39,658 nt of DNA from Clostridium sp. CAG:678 (GTDB taxonomy: Bacteria; Bacillota; Clostridia; Oscillospirales; Acutalibacteraceae). Location: contig HF991820.1 in the NCBI GenBank assembly GCA_000431535.1, positions 1-39,658 of the forward strand. Reading direction: 5' to 3'. Numbering within the stretch: the stretch's first letter is position 1; each line of letters opens with the position of its first letter. The position numbers and the translations under genes are program-made. The notes under the pieces were generated by a model. It did not search any database and was not told the origin of the DNA. It saw only the letters and a program-made list of their open reading frames with translations. Shown here piece after piece: positions 1-7,125 of this stretch.

Positions 1-22
1 AGCCAAACTGAGTTACACCTCG
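1..22 (-). tRNA. 5' part of a tRNA, probably tRNA-Pro (cut by window edge)
   Basis: Read on the minus strand, positions 22 to 1 give a 7-base acceptor strand CGAGGTG, then T8 and A9, D-stem ACTC, then A14, G15 and a D-loop TTTGG with the conserved GG pair. This is the canonical layout of tRNA bases 1 to about 21. Starting with C and the CGAGGTGTAACTCAG pattern resemble Firmicutes tRNA-Pro(UGG), but the anticodon lies outside the window, so identity is inference. A -10-like TATACT (minus strand, 28-33) lies just upstream, which would leave almost no 5' leader. Confidence 0.6.
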
Positions 23-314
23 ATAAGAGTATAGATTTTTGATTTGCGGCGGGACTGAAAATTCTGCGTTGGTTGCCCGGCTTGCGAAATCTATGCATAA
101 AATGAAGAGGTTTGCAAGGAATATAATAATATATGACGGGGCATTTGTCAAGCGATAAGCGAAGGAAAAGTGCTTGAAGATCGTGCGTATTATGTTTGCG
201 CGATTTTTTGCGCGGCGCAGATTTATGTGCCGCTTTACGGGTTGCAATACATGAGAATGGGTTCCTTTTGGCAGGGTGAGCCTGCGCTTCCTTTTCTGCG
301 CTTTACAAATGCAC
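23..314. other. Intergenic stretch without a supported gene
   Basis: Between the tRNA start and the pncA promoter I see no convincing gene. A 54-codon GTG-started frame (170-334, +) has a GAAGGA upstream but no recognisable product and runs into the pncA promoter; it is not called. The segment is more AT-rich than the coding DNA that follows. Confidence 0.4.
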
Positions 315-343
315 TTGCATTCGGGCGTTTTTAAGGGTATTAT
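315..343 (+). promoter_or_regulatory. Predicted sigma-A promoter of pncA-pncB-srtB
   Basis: TTGCAT (315-320), a 17-bp spacer and TATTAT (338-343). Transcription would start near 350, about 30 bases before the chosen pncA start. No operator palindrome is visible. Confidence 0.45.
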
Positions 344-380
344 AGTAGTGATCATAATTATTGGAGTATGGGGTGCGGAT

Positions 381-911
381 ATGAAACGCTGTTTGATTGT
401 TGTGGATTACCAGAATGATTTTGTGAGCGGTTCGCTTGGTTTTGAAAAGGCAAAGGCGCTTGACGGGTGCATTTGCGAAAAAATAAGGGAATGCCGAAAA
501 GCCGGTGGAGACATTCTTTTTACGATGGATACCCACGGCAGGGATTATCTTAAGACCCGGGAAGGCCGCAGCATTCCGGTGGAACACTGCATCAAGGGCA
601 CAAACGGGCACTGTCTGTACGGCAACACCGCGCAGGAGGCGCGGGAAGAGGATCTGTATTTTGAGAAGAGCACATATGGATCTGACGCGCTTTACGAATA
701 TCTGAAAACAGCGGCGTATGATTCAATAGAACTTTGCGGCGTTGTGAGCAACATATGTGTGCTCTCCAATGCGGTGCTTGCGAAAACGGCGCTGCCGGAG
801 AGCGAGATCAAAATCGACGCGCGCTGCACGGCGTCTAATGACGATCGGTTAAATGAAGAAGTGCTGGACGTGTTGGCGTCTATTAATGTGGAAATTACCA
901 ACCGCGTGTAA
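381..911 (+). CDS. pncA: Nicotinamidase / isochorismatase-family cysteine hydrolase
   Basis: Hydrolyses nicotinamide to nicotinate, the first step of NAD salvage, probably in the cytosol. The 176-residue product has the family layout: Asp9 in DYQNDF, the metal-site pair Asp50/His52 in TMDTH, Lys96 in FEKSTYG and nucleophile Cys126 in SNICV, so the Asp-Lys-Cys triad is complete. The frame is open back to a GTG at 276, but that would add a hydrophobic stretch unlike the family and start upstream of the predicted promoter; ATG 381 starts directly at the first beta strand. Its ribosome site is poor (GGAG 14 bases upstream, G-rich spacer). The next gene, 14 bp downstream, uses its product, which makes nicotinamidase more likely than another isochorismatase-like activity. 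Confidence 0.88.
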   Translation: MKRCLIVVDYQNDFVSGSLGFEKAKALDGCICEKIRECRKAGGDILFTMDTHGRDYLKTREGRSIPVEHCIKGTNGHCLYGNTAQEAREEDLYFEKSTYGSDALYEYLKTAAYDSIELCGVVSNICVLSNAVLAKTALPESEIKIDARCTASNDDRLNEEVLDVLASINVEITNRV

Positions 912-925
912 AGGGGAAATATAGG

Positions 926-2374
926 ATGGAAAACAGAAATTTGACCATGCTTTGCGACTTTTATGAACTGACGATGGCAGGCGGATATTTTAAAAACGGC
1001 ATCCATAAAAGAAACGCTTATTTTGACGTGTTTTTCCGCTCTGTGCCGGACGGCGGCGGCTTTGCTATTGCAGCGGGGCTGGAGCAGATCGTAAATTATA
1101 TAAAAGACCTTCATTTTTCGGCGGAAGATCTTGATTATCTGCGTTCCAAAAATCTTTTTGACGAGGAATTTTTGAACTATCTTGCGGATTTCCGTTTTAC
1201 GGGCGATATTTACGCCGTGCCGGAGGGTACGCCTGTTTTTCCCTATGAGCCGATAATAACGGTACGCGCGCCGGCGATCGAGGCGCAGCTGATTGAAACA
1301 TTTTTGCTGCTCCAGATCAATCATCAGTCGCTGATTGCAACCAAGGCAAACCGCATTGTGCGCGCTGCCCAGGGCAGAACCGTGCTGGAATTCGGCTCGC
1401 GCAGGGCGCAGGGCGCGGACGGTGCGGTCATCGGTGCGCGCGCGGCGTACATAGGCGGCTGCGCCGGTACTGCCTGCACGCTTACGGATGAACTTTACGG
1501 TGTGCCTGCCGGCGGCACGATGGCGCATTCGTGGGTGCAGATGTTTGATTCGGAATATGAGGCGTTTGAGGCGTATTGCAAACTCTATCCCCACAGCGCA
1601 ACGCTGCTGGTGGACACATATAACACGCTGAAAAGCGGTGTTCCGAACGCGATTAAAGCGTTTAAAAACATTCTTGTTCCCCAGGGGATCACGGATTTCG
1701 CCATCCGGCTGGATTCGGGCGATATCTCCTATCTTTCCAAAAAAGCCAGAAAAATGCTGGATGACGCCGGTTTGCCGAACTGCAAGATCACGGCGTCCAA
1801 CGCGCTGGATGAATATCTGATCCGTGATCTGATGATGCAGGGCGCGAAGATCGATACGTTCGGCGTGGGCGAACGGCTGATCACCGCCAAAAGTTCGCCG
1901 GTTTTCGGCGGCGTATACAAGCTTGCCGCCGTAGAGGATGAAAACGGCGGGATCATTCCAAAGATCAAGATCAGCGAAAACACCGCCAAGATCACCAATC
2001 CGCATTTTAAGCGCCTTTACAGATTTTATGACCGGGAAAGCGGCAAGGCGCTTGCGGATGAACTCTGCCTTAGGGATGAAGTGATCAACGAGAACGAGCC
2101 GCACACGATCTTTGATCCGAATGCCGTTTGGAAAACAAAAACCCTGACCGATTACACGGTGCGCGATCTTCAGGAGCCGATCTTCAAAAACGGCAAACTG
2201 GTGTACGAACTGCCAAGCCTGGACGCCATTAAAAATTACTGCCGTGAACAGATCGGCACGCTGTGGGACGAAGTGAAACGATTTGAAAATCCGCACACGT
2301 ATTATGTGGATCTTTCACAGAAACTGTGGGATGAAAAAAGGCGCCTGCTTAAGGAAAACGAGTATATCCTGTAA
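926..2374 (+). CDS. pncB: Nicotinate phosphoribosyltransferase
   Basis: Converts nicotinate, PRPP and ATP to nicotinate mononucleotide, feeding NAD synthesis; cytosolic. The 482-residue protein has the N-terminal MLCDFYELTMA signature, the FGSRRAQGADGA block (156-167), the AHSW motif whose His201 corresponds to the phosphorylated histidine, and the PRPP-site motif RLDSGD (261-266). Length fits the Gram-positive type of the enzyme. It starts 14 bp after pncA with AAAGGGGAAA upstream, and it is followed 30 bp later by a sortase gene on the same strand, so all three are likely one transcript. The long antisense frame over this gene is a shadow. Confidence 0.95.
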   Translation: MENRNLTMLCDFYELTMAGGYFKNGIHKRNAYFDVFFRSVPDGGGFAIAAGLEQIVNYIKDLHFSAEDLDYLRSKNLFDEEFLNYLADFRFTGDIYAVPEGTPVFPYEPIITVRAPAIEAQLIETFLLLQINHQSLIATKANRIVRAAQGRTVLEFGSRRAQGADGAVIGARAAYIGGCAGTACTLTDELYGVPAGGTMAHSWVQMFDSEYEAFEAYCKLYPHSATLLVDTYNTLKSGVPNAIKAFKNILVPQGITDFAIRLDSGDISYLSKKARKMLDDAGLPNCKITASNALDEYLIRDLMMQGAKIDTFGVGERLITAKSSPVFGGVYKLAAVEDENGGIIPKIKISENTAKITNPHFKRLYRFYDRESGKALADELCLRDEVINENEPHTIFDPNAVWKTKTLTDYTVRDLQEPIFKNGKLVYELPSLDAIKNYCREQIGTLWDEVKRFENPHTYYVDLSQKLWDEKRRLLKENEYIL

Positions 2375-2404
2375 GCGGCACCGGAAAATCTGAGAGGGAT
2401 AACA

Positions 2405-3304
2405 TTGAGCAAAAAGAAAAAAATTGCGGTTGCCGTGACCGTGATCTTGGTTATTGCTGCGGCGGCAGCGGCTTACCTGCTGTACAGCGGCGGATTTTTT
2501 GATAAACCTGTGGCAGAGACCGAACCGACCAGCGCGGCAGCACCGGACGAGACAACTACGGTGCCTGCTGTTTATCAGGAATATTACAACAGAAATCAGG
2601 ATTTTGTGGGCTGGATCAAGATTGAAGGCACGGATATAGATTACCCGGTTGTTCAGGCTGATGACAACGAGTATTATCTGAACCATAATTTTGACAGAGA
2701 GCGCGAATCGCGCGGTACGATCTTTATGGATTACCTGAGCGATCCGAATCTGGGGTATATGAATACGGTCATCCACGGGCATAACTGGCTGGATGACACG
2801 GTCTTTTCCGAACTGCCGCAGTATTCGGACATTGAGTATTATCGGGAACATCCTATTATAGAGTACAACATCCGCACCGAGATGCACAAATGGAAGATCT
2901 TTGCGGTGTTTATTACTACCGCCTCCGCCGATGAGGATAACGGCTATGTTTTTAACTACGTTTATCCGGATATGGGCGGGTTGAATTATGACGGTTATAT
3001 GGCAGAGGTGAACAAGCGCACCCTGTATTACACAGATGTGGATGTAAATGCAAACGATAAGATCCTGACCCTTTCCACCTGCACCAGAGAGGTGGATACG
3101 CGTTCTTACCGGGCGGACTGCCGCATTGTGATCCTTGCCAGAATGATTCGGGACGGAGAGAGCGAAACGGTGAATACCGCCGCCGCGTATGAGAATCCGA
3201 ATCCGAAATATCCGCAGATCTGGTATGACCTGAAAGGCCGTGAAAACCCGTATAAAAATGAGGAGTTCTGGTATCCTTATGAAACGATGAATGAATCGCA
3301 GTGA
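2405..3304 (+). CDS. srtB: Class B sortase
   Basis: Membrane-anchored cysteine transpeptidase that would attach surface proteins to peptidoglycan or assemble them. The TTG start is set by GAGAGGG (2392-2398) six bases upstream. The 299-residue protein has one N-terminal membrane segment (about 7-27), a Thr/Glu/Pro-rich linker, then a sortase fold: HGHNW with catalytic His126, TLSTC with Cys226, and Arg240 in ADCRIVILAR. The spacing and the residues before HGHN fit class B. After the fold comes a tail with YPQIWYDLKGRENPY and WYP (269-291), shared with the inactive paralogue at 8304-9449. No substrate with a sorting signal is visible nearby. Its place behind pncA-pncB is probably operon convenience. 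A terminator follows directly. Confidence 0.92.
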   Translation: MSKKKKIAVAVTVILVIAAAAAAYLLYSGGFFDKPVAETEPTSAAAPDETTTVPAVYQEYYNRNQDFVGWIKIEGTDIDYPVVQADDNEYYLNHNFDRERESRGTIFMDYLSDPNLGYMNTVIHGHNWLDDTVFSELPQYSDIEYYREHPIIEYNIRTEMHKWKIFAVFITTASADEDNGYVFNYVYPDMGGLNYDGYMAEVNKRTLYYTDVDVNANDKILTLSTCTREVDTRSYRADCRIVILARMIRDGESETVNTAAAYENPNPKYPQIWYDLKGRENPYKNEEFWYPYETMNESQ

Positions 3305-3307
3305 ATC

Positions 3308-3358
3308 AAAAGATCCCGCTTTCGGCAGGTGTAAATGCCCCCGATGCGGGATCTTTTT
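3308..3358. terminator. Bidirectional intrinsic terminator (srtB / DUF1624 gene)
   Basis: AAAAGATCCCGC (3308-3319) pairs with GCGGGATCTTTT (3346-3357). The plus strand ends in a run of T; on the minus strand the opposite arm also ends in four T, so it can serve both convergent genes. Confidence 0.85.
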
Positions 3359-3366
3359 CTGCGGTT

Positions 3367-4143
3367 TTAAACAAACAGCAGTTGTATAAAACTGATGAGA
3401 TACATAATTGCGTAGAGCGCCGGCTGGTGCAGCAGATACACCCAAAGGCTGTTTTTGCCCACCTTTTGCAGGAATGGAACGCGGCTTTTGTAAAACCCGC
3501 CGGGGAGGGCGCCGTCCTTTGCCCATTTGCCCAGAAACGCGCCGAACAGAAACAGAAACAGCCACGGAATCAGCGGAAAATAATCGGCAGAATAGAAACT
3601 GCCGTTGTGGAAACCGAGAAACGCGAAGGCATTGGAGGTATAGAGCCGCGCGGGCAGTTCGATCAGGCCGAAAAGCAGCATGCCCTCGCTAATGGAATAC
3701 GACGCAAGAAAAAGCGCGGCGGAGACCGCCATGCCCGCTATGGAGCCTTTTTTGCCCAGTTTGTTGATCAGCGGCATAAAAGCGCCCGTGATGATCATGG
3801 AAAGCCCAAGGCAGGATAGCACGCCGAAATAGATCTCCGCGCCCGTAATGCCGATTGCCGGCATGATGGCGGCGGTAACAAGCGTTACGGCAAGGCCGGC
3901 GGCAAACACGATGGCGCCGCGCCGCACGGTGTTTCTGGAAAGACGGCTGCAAATGCCGGAGGTAATGATGAAGATTGCCCAGAACAAGGGCTGAAAGATG
4001 CATAAAAAATTAAAGATCCTGTAGCCGATATCGTAGTGCAGCACAAAGCCGATATCGTAAAACGTATGGTGAATCACCATACAGATAATGGCAAAGCCCC
4101 TGAGTTCGTCCAGCAGATAGATCCTGCGCTGCCCCTCTTTCAT
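3367..4143 (-). CDS. DUF1624 / heparan-alpha-glucosaminide acetyltransferase-like membrane protein
   Basis: Multi-pass membrane protein of 258 residues. The opening RIYLLDELRGFAIICMVIHH is the N-terminal signature of the DUF1624/HGSNAT-like acyltransferases: a first membrane helix with an Asp-Glu-x-Arg-Gly start and a downstream His pair proposed to act in transmembrane acyl transfer. About seven further hydrophobic segments follow. The substrate is unknown; acylation of an envelope glycan or small molecule is the family expectation, not shown here. ATG 4143 is chosen because GGAGGG lies four bases upstream; a GTG six codons earlier lacks such a site. It stands alone between a shared terminator and a divergent promoter region. 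Confidence 0.8.
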   Translation of the reverse strand: MKEGQRRIYLLDELRGFAIICMVIHHTFYDIGFVLHYDIGYRIFNFLCIFQPLFWAIFIITSGICSRLSRNTVRRGAIVFAAGLAVTLVTAAIMPAIGITGAEIYFGVLSCLGLSMIITGAFMPLINKLGKKGSIAGMAVSAALFLASYSISEGMLLFGLIELPARLYTSNAFAFLGFHNGSFYSADYFPLIPWLFLFLFGAFLGKWAKDGALPGGFYKSRVPFLQKVGKNSLWVYLLHQPALYAIMYLISFIQLLFV

Positions 4144-4181
4144 ATTTTCCCTCCGTTTCACAAGGTGTTAAACTGAATAGT

Positions 4182-4187
4182 ATTGTA
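4182..4187 (-). promoter_or_regulatory. Possible extended -10 promoter of the DUF1624 gene
   Basis: On the minus strand, TGG followed by TACAAT lies about 40 bases before the start codon. The -35 region 17 bp further up is poor, so the extended -10 TG would have to compensate. Confidence 0.35.
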
Positions 4188-4288
4188 CCATATTCTTTTG
4201 AAAAATACCACTGCTTATTGGCGGCGTGCTCCGGCAGCCTGTTTTGCGGCGGATGTGTTTTGCATGATCCGGTGCATAATTATTAATA

Positions 4289-4347
4289 TTGTATTACTAA
4301 TAGAATTATGTTATACTTTGAAGAGAACCCGTGCCGTATTTACGGCA
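4289..4347 (+). promoter_or_regulatory. Promoter with downstream palindrome before the thioesterase gene
   Basis: TTGTAT (4289-4294), 17-bp spacer, TATACT (4312-4317) with an extended -10 TG (4309-4310). Fourteen bases after the -10 lies TGCCGTA-TT-TACGGCA (4332-4347), a perfect inverted repeat at the start of the transcript that could be an operator or a 5' hairpin. This promoter may drive the long run of genes up to 12523. Confidence 0.55.
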
Positions 4348-4383
4348 AATCCAAACACGCGCAAATGCGGGAAAGGTTTGTTT

Positions 4384-4767
4384 ATGAAAGAAGTTAAGAG
4401 CGGCGCTTTTGCCGAAAAAACACTGGTTGTAAACGGGGAGAACACGGCGGTTGCCGCAGGCAGCGGATCGCTCCCGGTGCTGGGAACGCCGTATATGATC
4501 GCGCTGATGGAAAACGCAACGTGCGCGGCAGTTGAGCCCTATCTGGAAGAGGGCGAAACCACGGTGGGAACGCGCATAGACGTTACGCACGACCGTGCAA
4601 GCAAAACCGGCGAAACGATCACCGCCCGTGCCGAGATCCGTGAAGTGCGCGGCAGAAAGATCGTTTTCTCGGTTGAGGCAACAAATGAAAAGGGCGAAAG
4701 GATCGGCGGCGGCACAATCGAGCGCTTTGCCGTAATCCGTGAAAAATTTATGGCAAAACTCGGCTGA
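4384..4767 (+). CDS. FlK-like hot-dog thioesterase
   Basis: Probable small acyl-CoA thioesterase of 127 residues, cytosolic. It matches the fluoroacetyl-CoA thioesterase FlK family: Thr35 in LGTPYM, Glu43 in MENA and His69 in VTHD have the same spacing (8 and 26 residues) as the FlK catalytic Thr42, Glu50 and His76. That does not mean fluoroacetyl-CoA is the substrate; most family members are uncharacterised and may clear unwanted short acyl-CoA. The frame is open upstream to 4183, but ATG 4384 has AAAGG seven bases before it, lies behind the predicted promoter and begins at the conserved region. It is the first gene of a long same-strand run. Confidence 0.8.
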   Translation: MKEVKSGAFAEKTLVVNGENTAVAAGSGSLPVLGTPYMIALMENATCAAVEPYLEEGETTVGTRIDVTHDRASKTGETITARAEIREVRGRKIVFSVEATNEKGERIGGGTIERFAVIREKFMAKLG

Positions 4768-4815
4768 CCAGCCGTTTCATAATTCGTTCAGATCACGTGC
4801 ATACAGGGGTATTTT

Positions 4816-6006
4816 ATGAAATTTAAAGCTGTTATTTTTGATTTTGACGGAACGATCTGCGCAACCGCGCCCGGTGTTGTAAAAAGCGCGAAATACGCGC
4901 TGGAGGCGTTTGGGTATGCGGTGCCGGAGGATGAAAACGAACTGGAGTTCTTTATAGGCCCTCCGCTGCTTGTTACGTTTCAGGAACGGTTTGGGGCAGA
5001 CCCGCAGACGGCGCTGGAGCTGGTGAAAAAGTACAGGGAAAGATATACCAACCAGGGCGTTTTCGAAAGCGAACTTTACGGCGGGATAGACATTTTGCTT
5101 TCCGCTTTGAAGAAGGACGGTTTAAAGATCGGCATTGCCTCCTCCAAACCGCAGAAATATATTGAAACGCTTTTGGAGCGCTTTAATGTTATGAAGTATT
5201 TTGACTGCGTTTGTGGCGTCAGCTTTACTGCGGACTGTGAATCCAAAGCAAGCATCATTACCCGGTGTATGACCACCATGGGTGTGAACAATGAAAACAC
5301 CTTTATGGTTGGCGACAAAAGATATGATATTGCCGGCGCCAAGGCAAACGAAATGCTTTCCGTTGGCGTGCTTTGGGGTTACGGCACCAAATTTGAGCTG
5401 ATCGAAGCCGGCGCGGATTTCATTGCGGAAAAGATAGAGGATGTGGAATCCATCGCGCTTGGGTATTTTGAGCAGACGGAGGAGAGCACGGGCATCTTTA
5501 ACGGCAGGATCATCACCGTGCACGAAGATACCGTTACGCTGGTGGACGGCACCCACGCCAAGCGGGAGATCGTGGATCACAACGGCGGCGTTGCCGTTAT
5601 CGGCTTAACCGAAGAAAAGGAAGTGCTGCTGGTGCGGCAGTTCCGCGCGCCGTATAAGGAAACGATTTTTGAGATCCCGGCAGGCAAACTGGAAAAGGAC
5701 GAGGATCCGGATGAGGCGGCAAAGCGTGAGTTCAGCGAGGAGTGCGGCTGCACGGCGGGCGAATTCAAATATATCGGCGAACTTTACCCCACGCCCGGTT
5801 ACTGCGGCGAGATCATCCGCCTGTATCTTGCAAGGGATCTGCAGTACGGCGAGCAGCATTTGGATGAGGATGAGCGGCTGGATGTGTATAAAGTGCCGCT
5901 TGAAGAGGCGTTTTGGCGTGTGATGAACGGAGAGTTTAAGGACGCGAAAACGCAGATAGGAATTATGAAAATCAGGGAAATGATAAGAAATGGCAGTTTA
6001 TCTTGA
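4816..6006 (+). CDS. HAD phosphatase - NUDIX (ADP-ribose pyrophosphatase-like) fusion
   Basis: Single 396-residue frame with two hydrolase domains. Residues 1-215 are a HAD phosphatase of the phosphoglycolate phosphatase type: motif I DFDGT (9-13), motif II in IASSKP (107-112), motif III/IV VGDKRYD (165-171). Residues about 225-390 are a NUDIX domain with a complete Nudix box (290-312; GKLEKDE then REFSEECGC) preceded by LVRQFR and FEIPAGK, the pattern of ADP-ribose pyrophosphatases. The NUDIX part would split ADP-ribose to AMP and ribose 5-phosphate; the HAD substrate is unknown. There is no frameshift at the join. ATG 4816 has AGGGG six bases upstream. The last 17 bases overlap the cysteine desulfurase, showing translational coupling. 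Confidence 0.88.
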   Translation: MKFKAVIFDFDGTICATAPGVVKSAKYALEAFGYAVPEDENELEFFIGPPLLVTFQERFGADPQTALELVKKYRERYTNQGVFESELYGGIDILLSALKKDGLKIGIASSKPQKYIETLLERFNVMKYFDCVCGVSFTADCESKASIITRCMTTMGVNNENTFMVGDKRYDIAGAKANEMLSVGVLWGYGTKFELIEAGADFIAEKIEDVESIALGYFEQTEESTGIFNGRIITVHEDTVTLVDGTHAKREIVDHNGGVAVIGLTEEKEVLLVRQFRAPYKETIFEIPAGKLEKDEDPDEAAKREFSEECGCTAGEFKYIGELYPTPGYCGEIIRLYLARDLQYGEQHLDEDERLDVYKVPLEEAFWRVMNGEFKDAKTQIGIMKIREMIRNGSLS

Positions 6007-7123
6007 CAACAGCGCCACAACCAAGCCGTGCAGGGAGGCGGCGGACGCCGTAAATTATATGCTTACGGAAAATTTCGGCAATCCCTCCAGCCTGCACGCG
6101 GCGGGAATAGAGGCGGCAAAATCGCTGATCTCGGCAAGAGAGGCGGTCGCCCGTGTGCTGGGCTGCGAAAAAGAAGAAGTTTATTTTACAAGCGGCGCAA
6201 CGGAGGCAAACAACCTTGCCCTTTTCGGCGCCTGCGCGGCAAAGCGGCGCGCGGGGAACCGGATCGTGACCACGGCAATTGAGCATGAAAGTGTTCTTGC
6301 CGCTGCCGATGAACTGGAAAAGCAGGGCTTTGAGGTTATAAAACTGATGCCGGATCAGCACGGCAACATAAGCGCCGCGGATTTTGCCCAGGCGGTGAAC
6401 GAGAAAACGATTCTGGTCTCCGCCATGTATATCAATAACGAGATCGGCTCGGTTCTGCCGGTGGATAAAATTAAACGAATCATAGAGATGAAAAAAGCGC
6501 CCGCCCTTTTCCATGCGGATTGTGTGCAGGCGTTCGGCAAAGTGAAATTCAGCCCCAAAAAATTAGGGGCGGACCTTGTTTCTGTAACGGCTCATAAAAT
6601 TCACGGCCCAAAGGGAACCGGCGCGCTCTACATAAAAAAAGGCGCAAGAATCCTGCCCCGCACATTCGGCGGGGAGCAGGAAAAGCGCATGCGCCCGGGC
6701 ACGGAGGCGTCTCCCCTTATCGCAGGGTTCGGAGCCGCTGCGGCGGCGCTGCCCGATTTGCAGATGCAGAGCAGGGCGGTCGGGGAACTGAATGCCTATT
6801 TAAAAGAAAAGTTAAGCGGCATAGACGGCATCCGGTTCAACAGCGATGAAAACGCGTCGCCCTATATATTAAATGTATATATTCCCACGTTTATGCGCAG
6901 CCAAACGATTGTGCAGGAACTGTCCTCTAAATACGAAGTATATGTCAGCAACGGTTCGGCGTGCGCCAAGGGCAAAAAGAGCCATGTGCTTGCCGCCATG
7001 CACCTGAGCGACGAAACGGCGGACAAGAGCATTCGCATCAGCTTTTCGCGCTTTAATACACGGCAGGACTGCGAACGATGCGCCGCCGCCATAAAAGACT
7101 TAACAGAAAAACACCCGAGGTAG
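5990..7123 (+). CDS. Cysteine desulfurase (NifS/IscS type)
   Basis: PLP enzyme of 377 residues that takes sulfur from cysteine to form a protein persulfide. YLDNSATT at the N-terminus, SGATEANN (68-75), PLP-binding Lys203 in TAHKIHGPKG and active-site Cys325 in NGSACAKGK place it in class I (NifS/IscS). It overlaps the preceding gene by 17 bp and is 2 bp from thiI. In Bacillus subtilis a dedicated cysteine desulfurase (NifZ) next to thiI supplies sulfur for 4-thiouridine in tRNA; the same arrangement here suggests that role rather than general Fe-S assembly. No iscU or sufU is nearby. Confidence 0.93.
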   Translation: MAVYLDNSATTKPCREAADAVNYMLTENFGNPSSLHAAGIEAAKSLISAREAVARVLGCEKEEVYFTSGATEANNLALFGACAAKRRAGNRIVTTAIEHESVLAAADELEKQGFEVIKLMPDQHGNISAADFAQAVNEKTILVSAMYINNEIGSVLPVDKIKRIIEMKKAPALFHADCVQAFGKVKFSPKKLGADLVSVTAHKIHGPKGTGALYIKKGARILPRTFGGEQEKRMRPGTEASPLIAGFGAAAAALPDLQMQSRAVGELNAYLKEKLSGIDGIRFNSDENASPYILNVYIPTFMRSQTIVQELSSKYEVYVSNGSACAKGKKSHVLAAMHLSDETADKSIRISFSRFNTRQDCERCAAAIKDLTEKHPR

Positions 7124-7125
7124 AC

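Noticed and set aside
170-334. 54-codon frame with GTG start and GAAGGA upstream
   Set aside because: No recognisable product, and its end lies inside the predicted pncA promoter.
692-2296. Long antisense open frame (534 codons) over pncB, and a similar one at 2315-3565 over srtB
   Set aside because: Arginine/histidine-rich nonsense composition, no start signal or motif; the opposite strand holds well-recognised genes.
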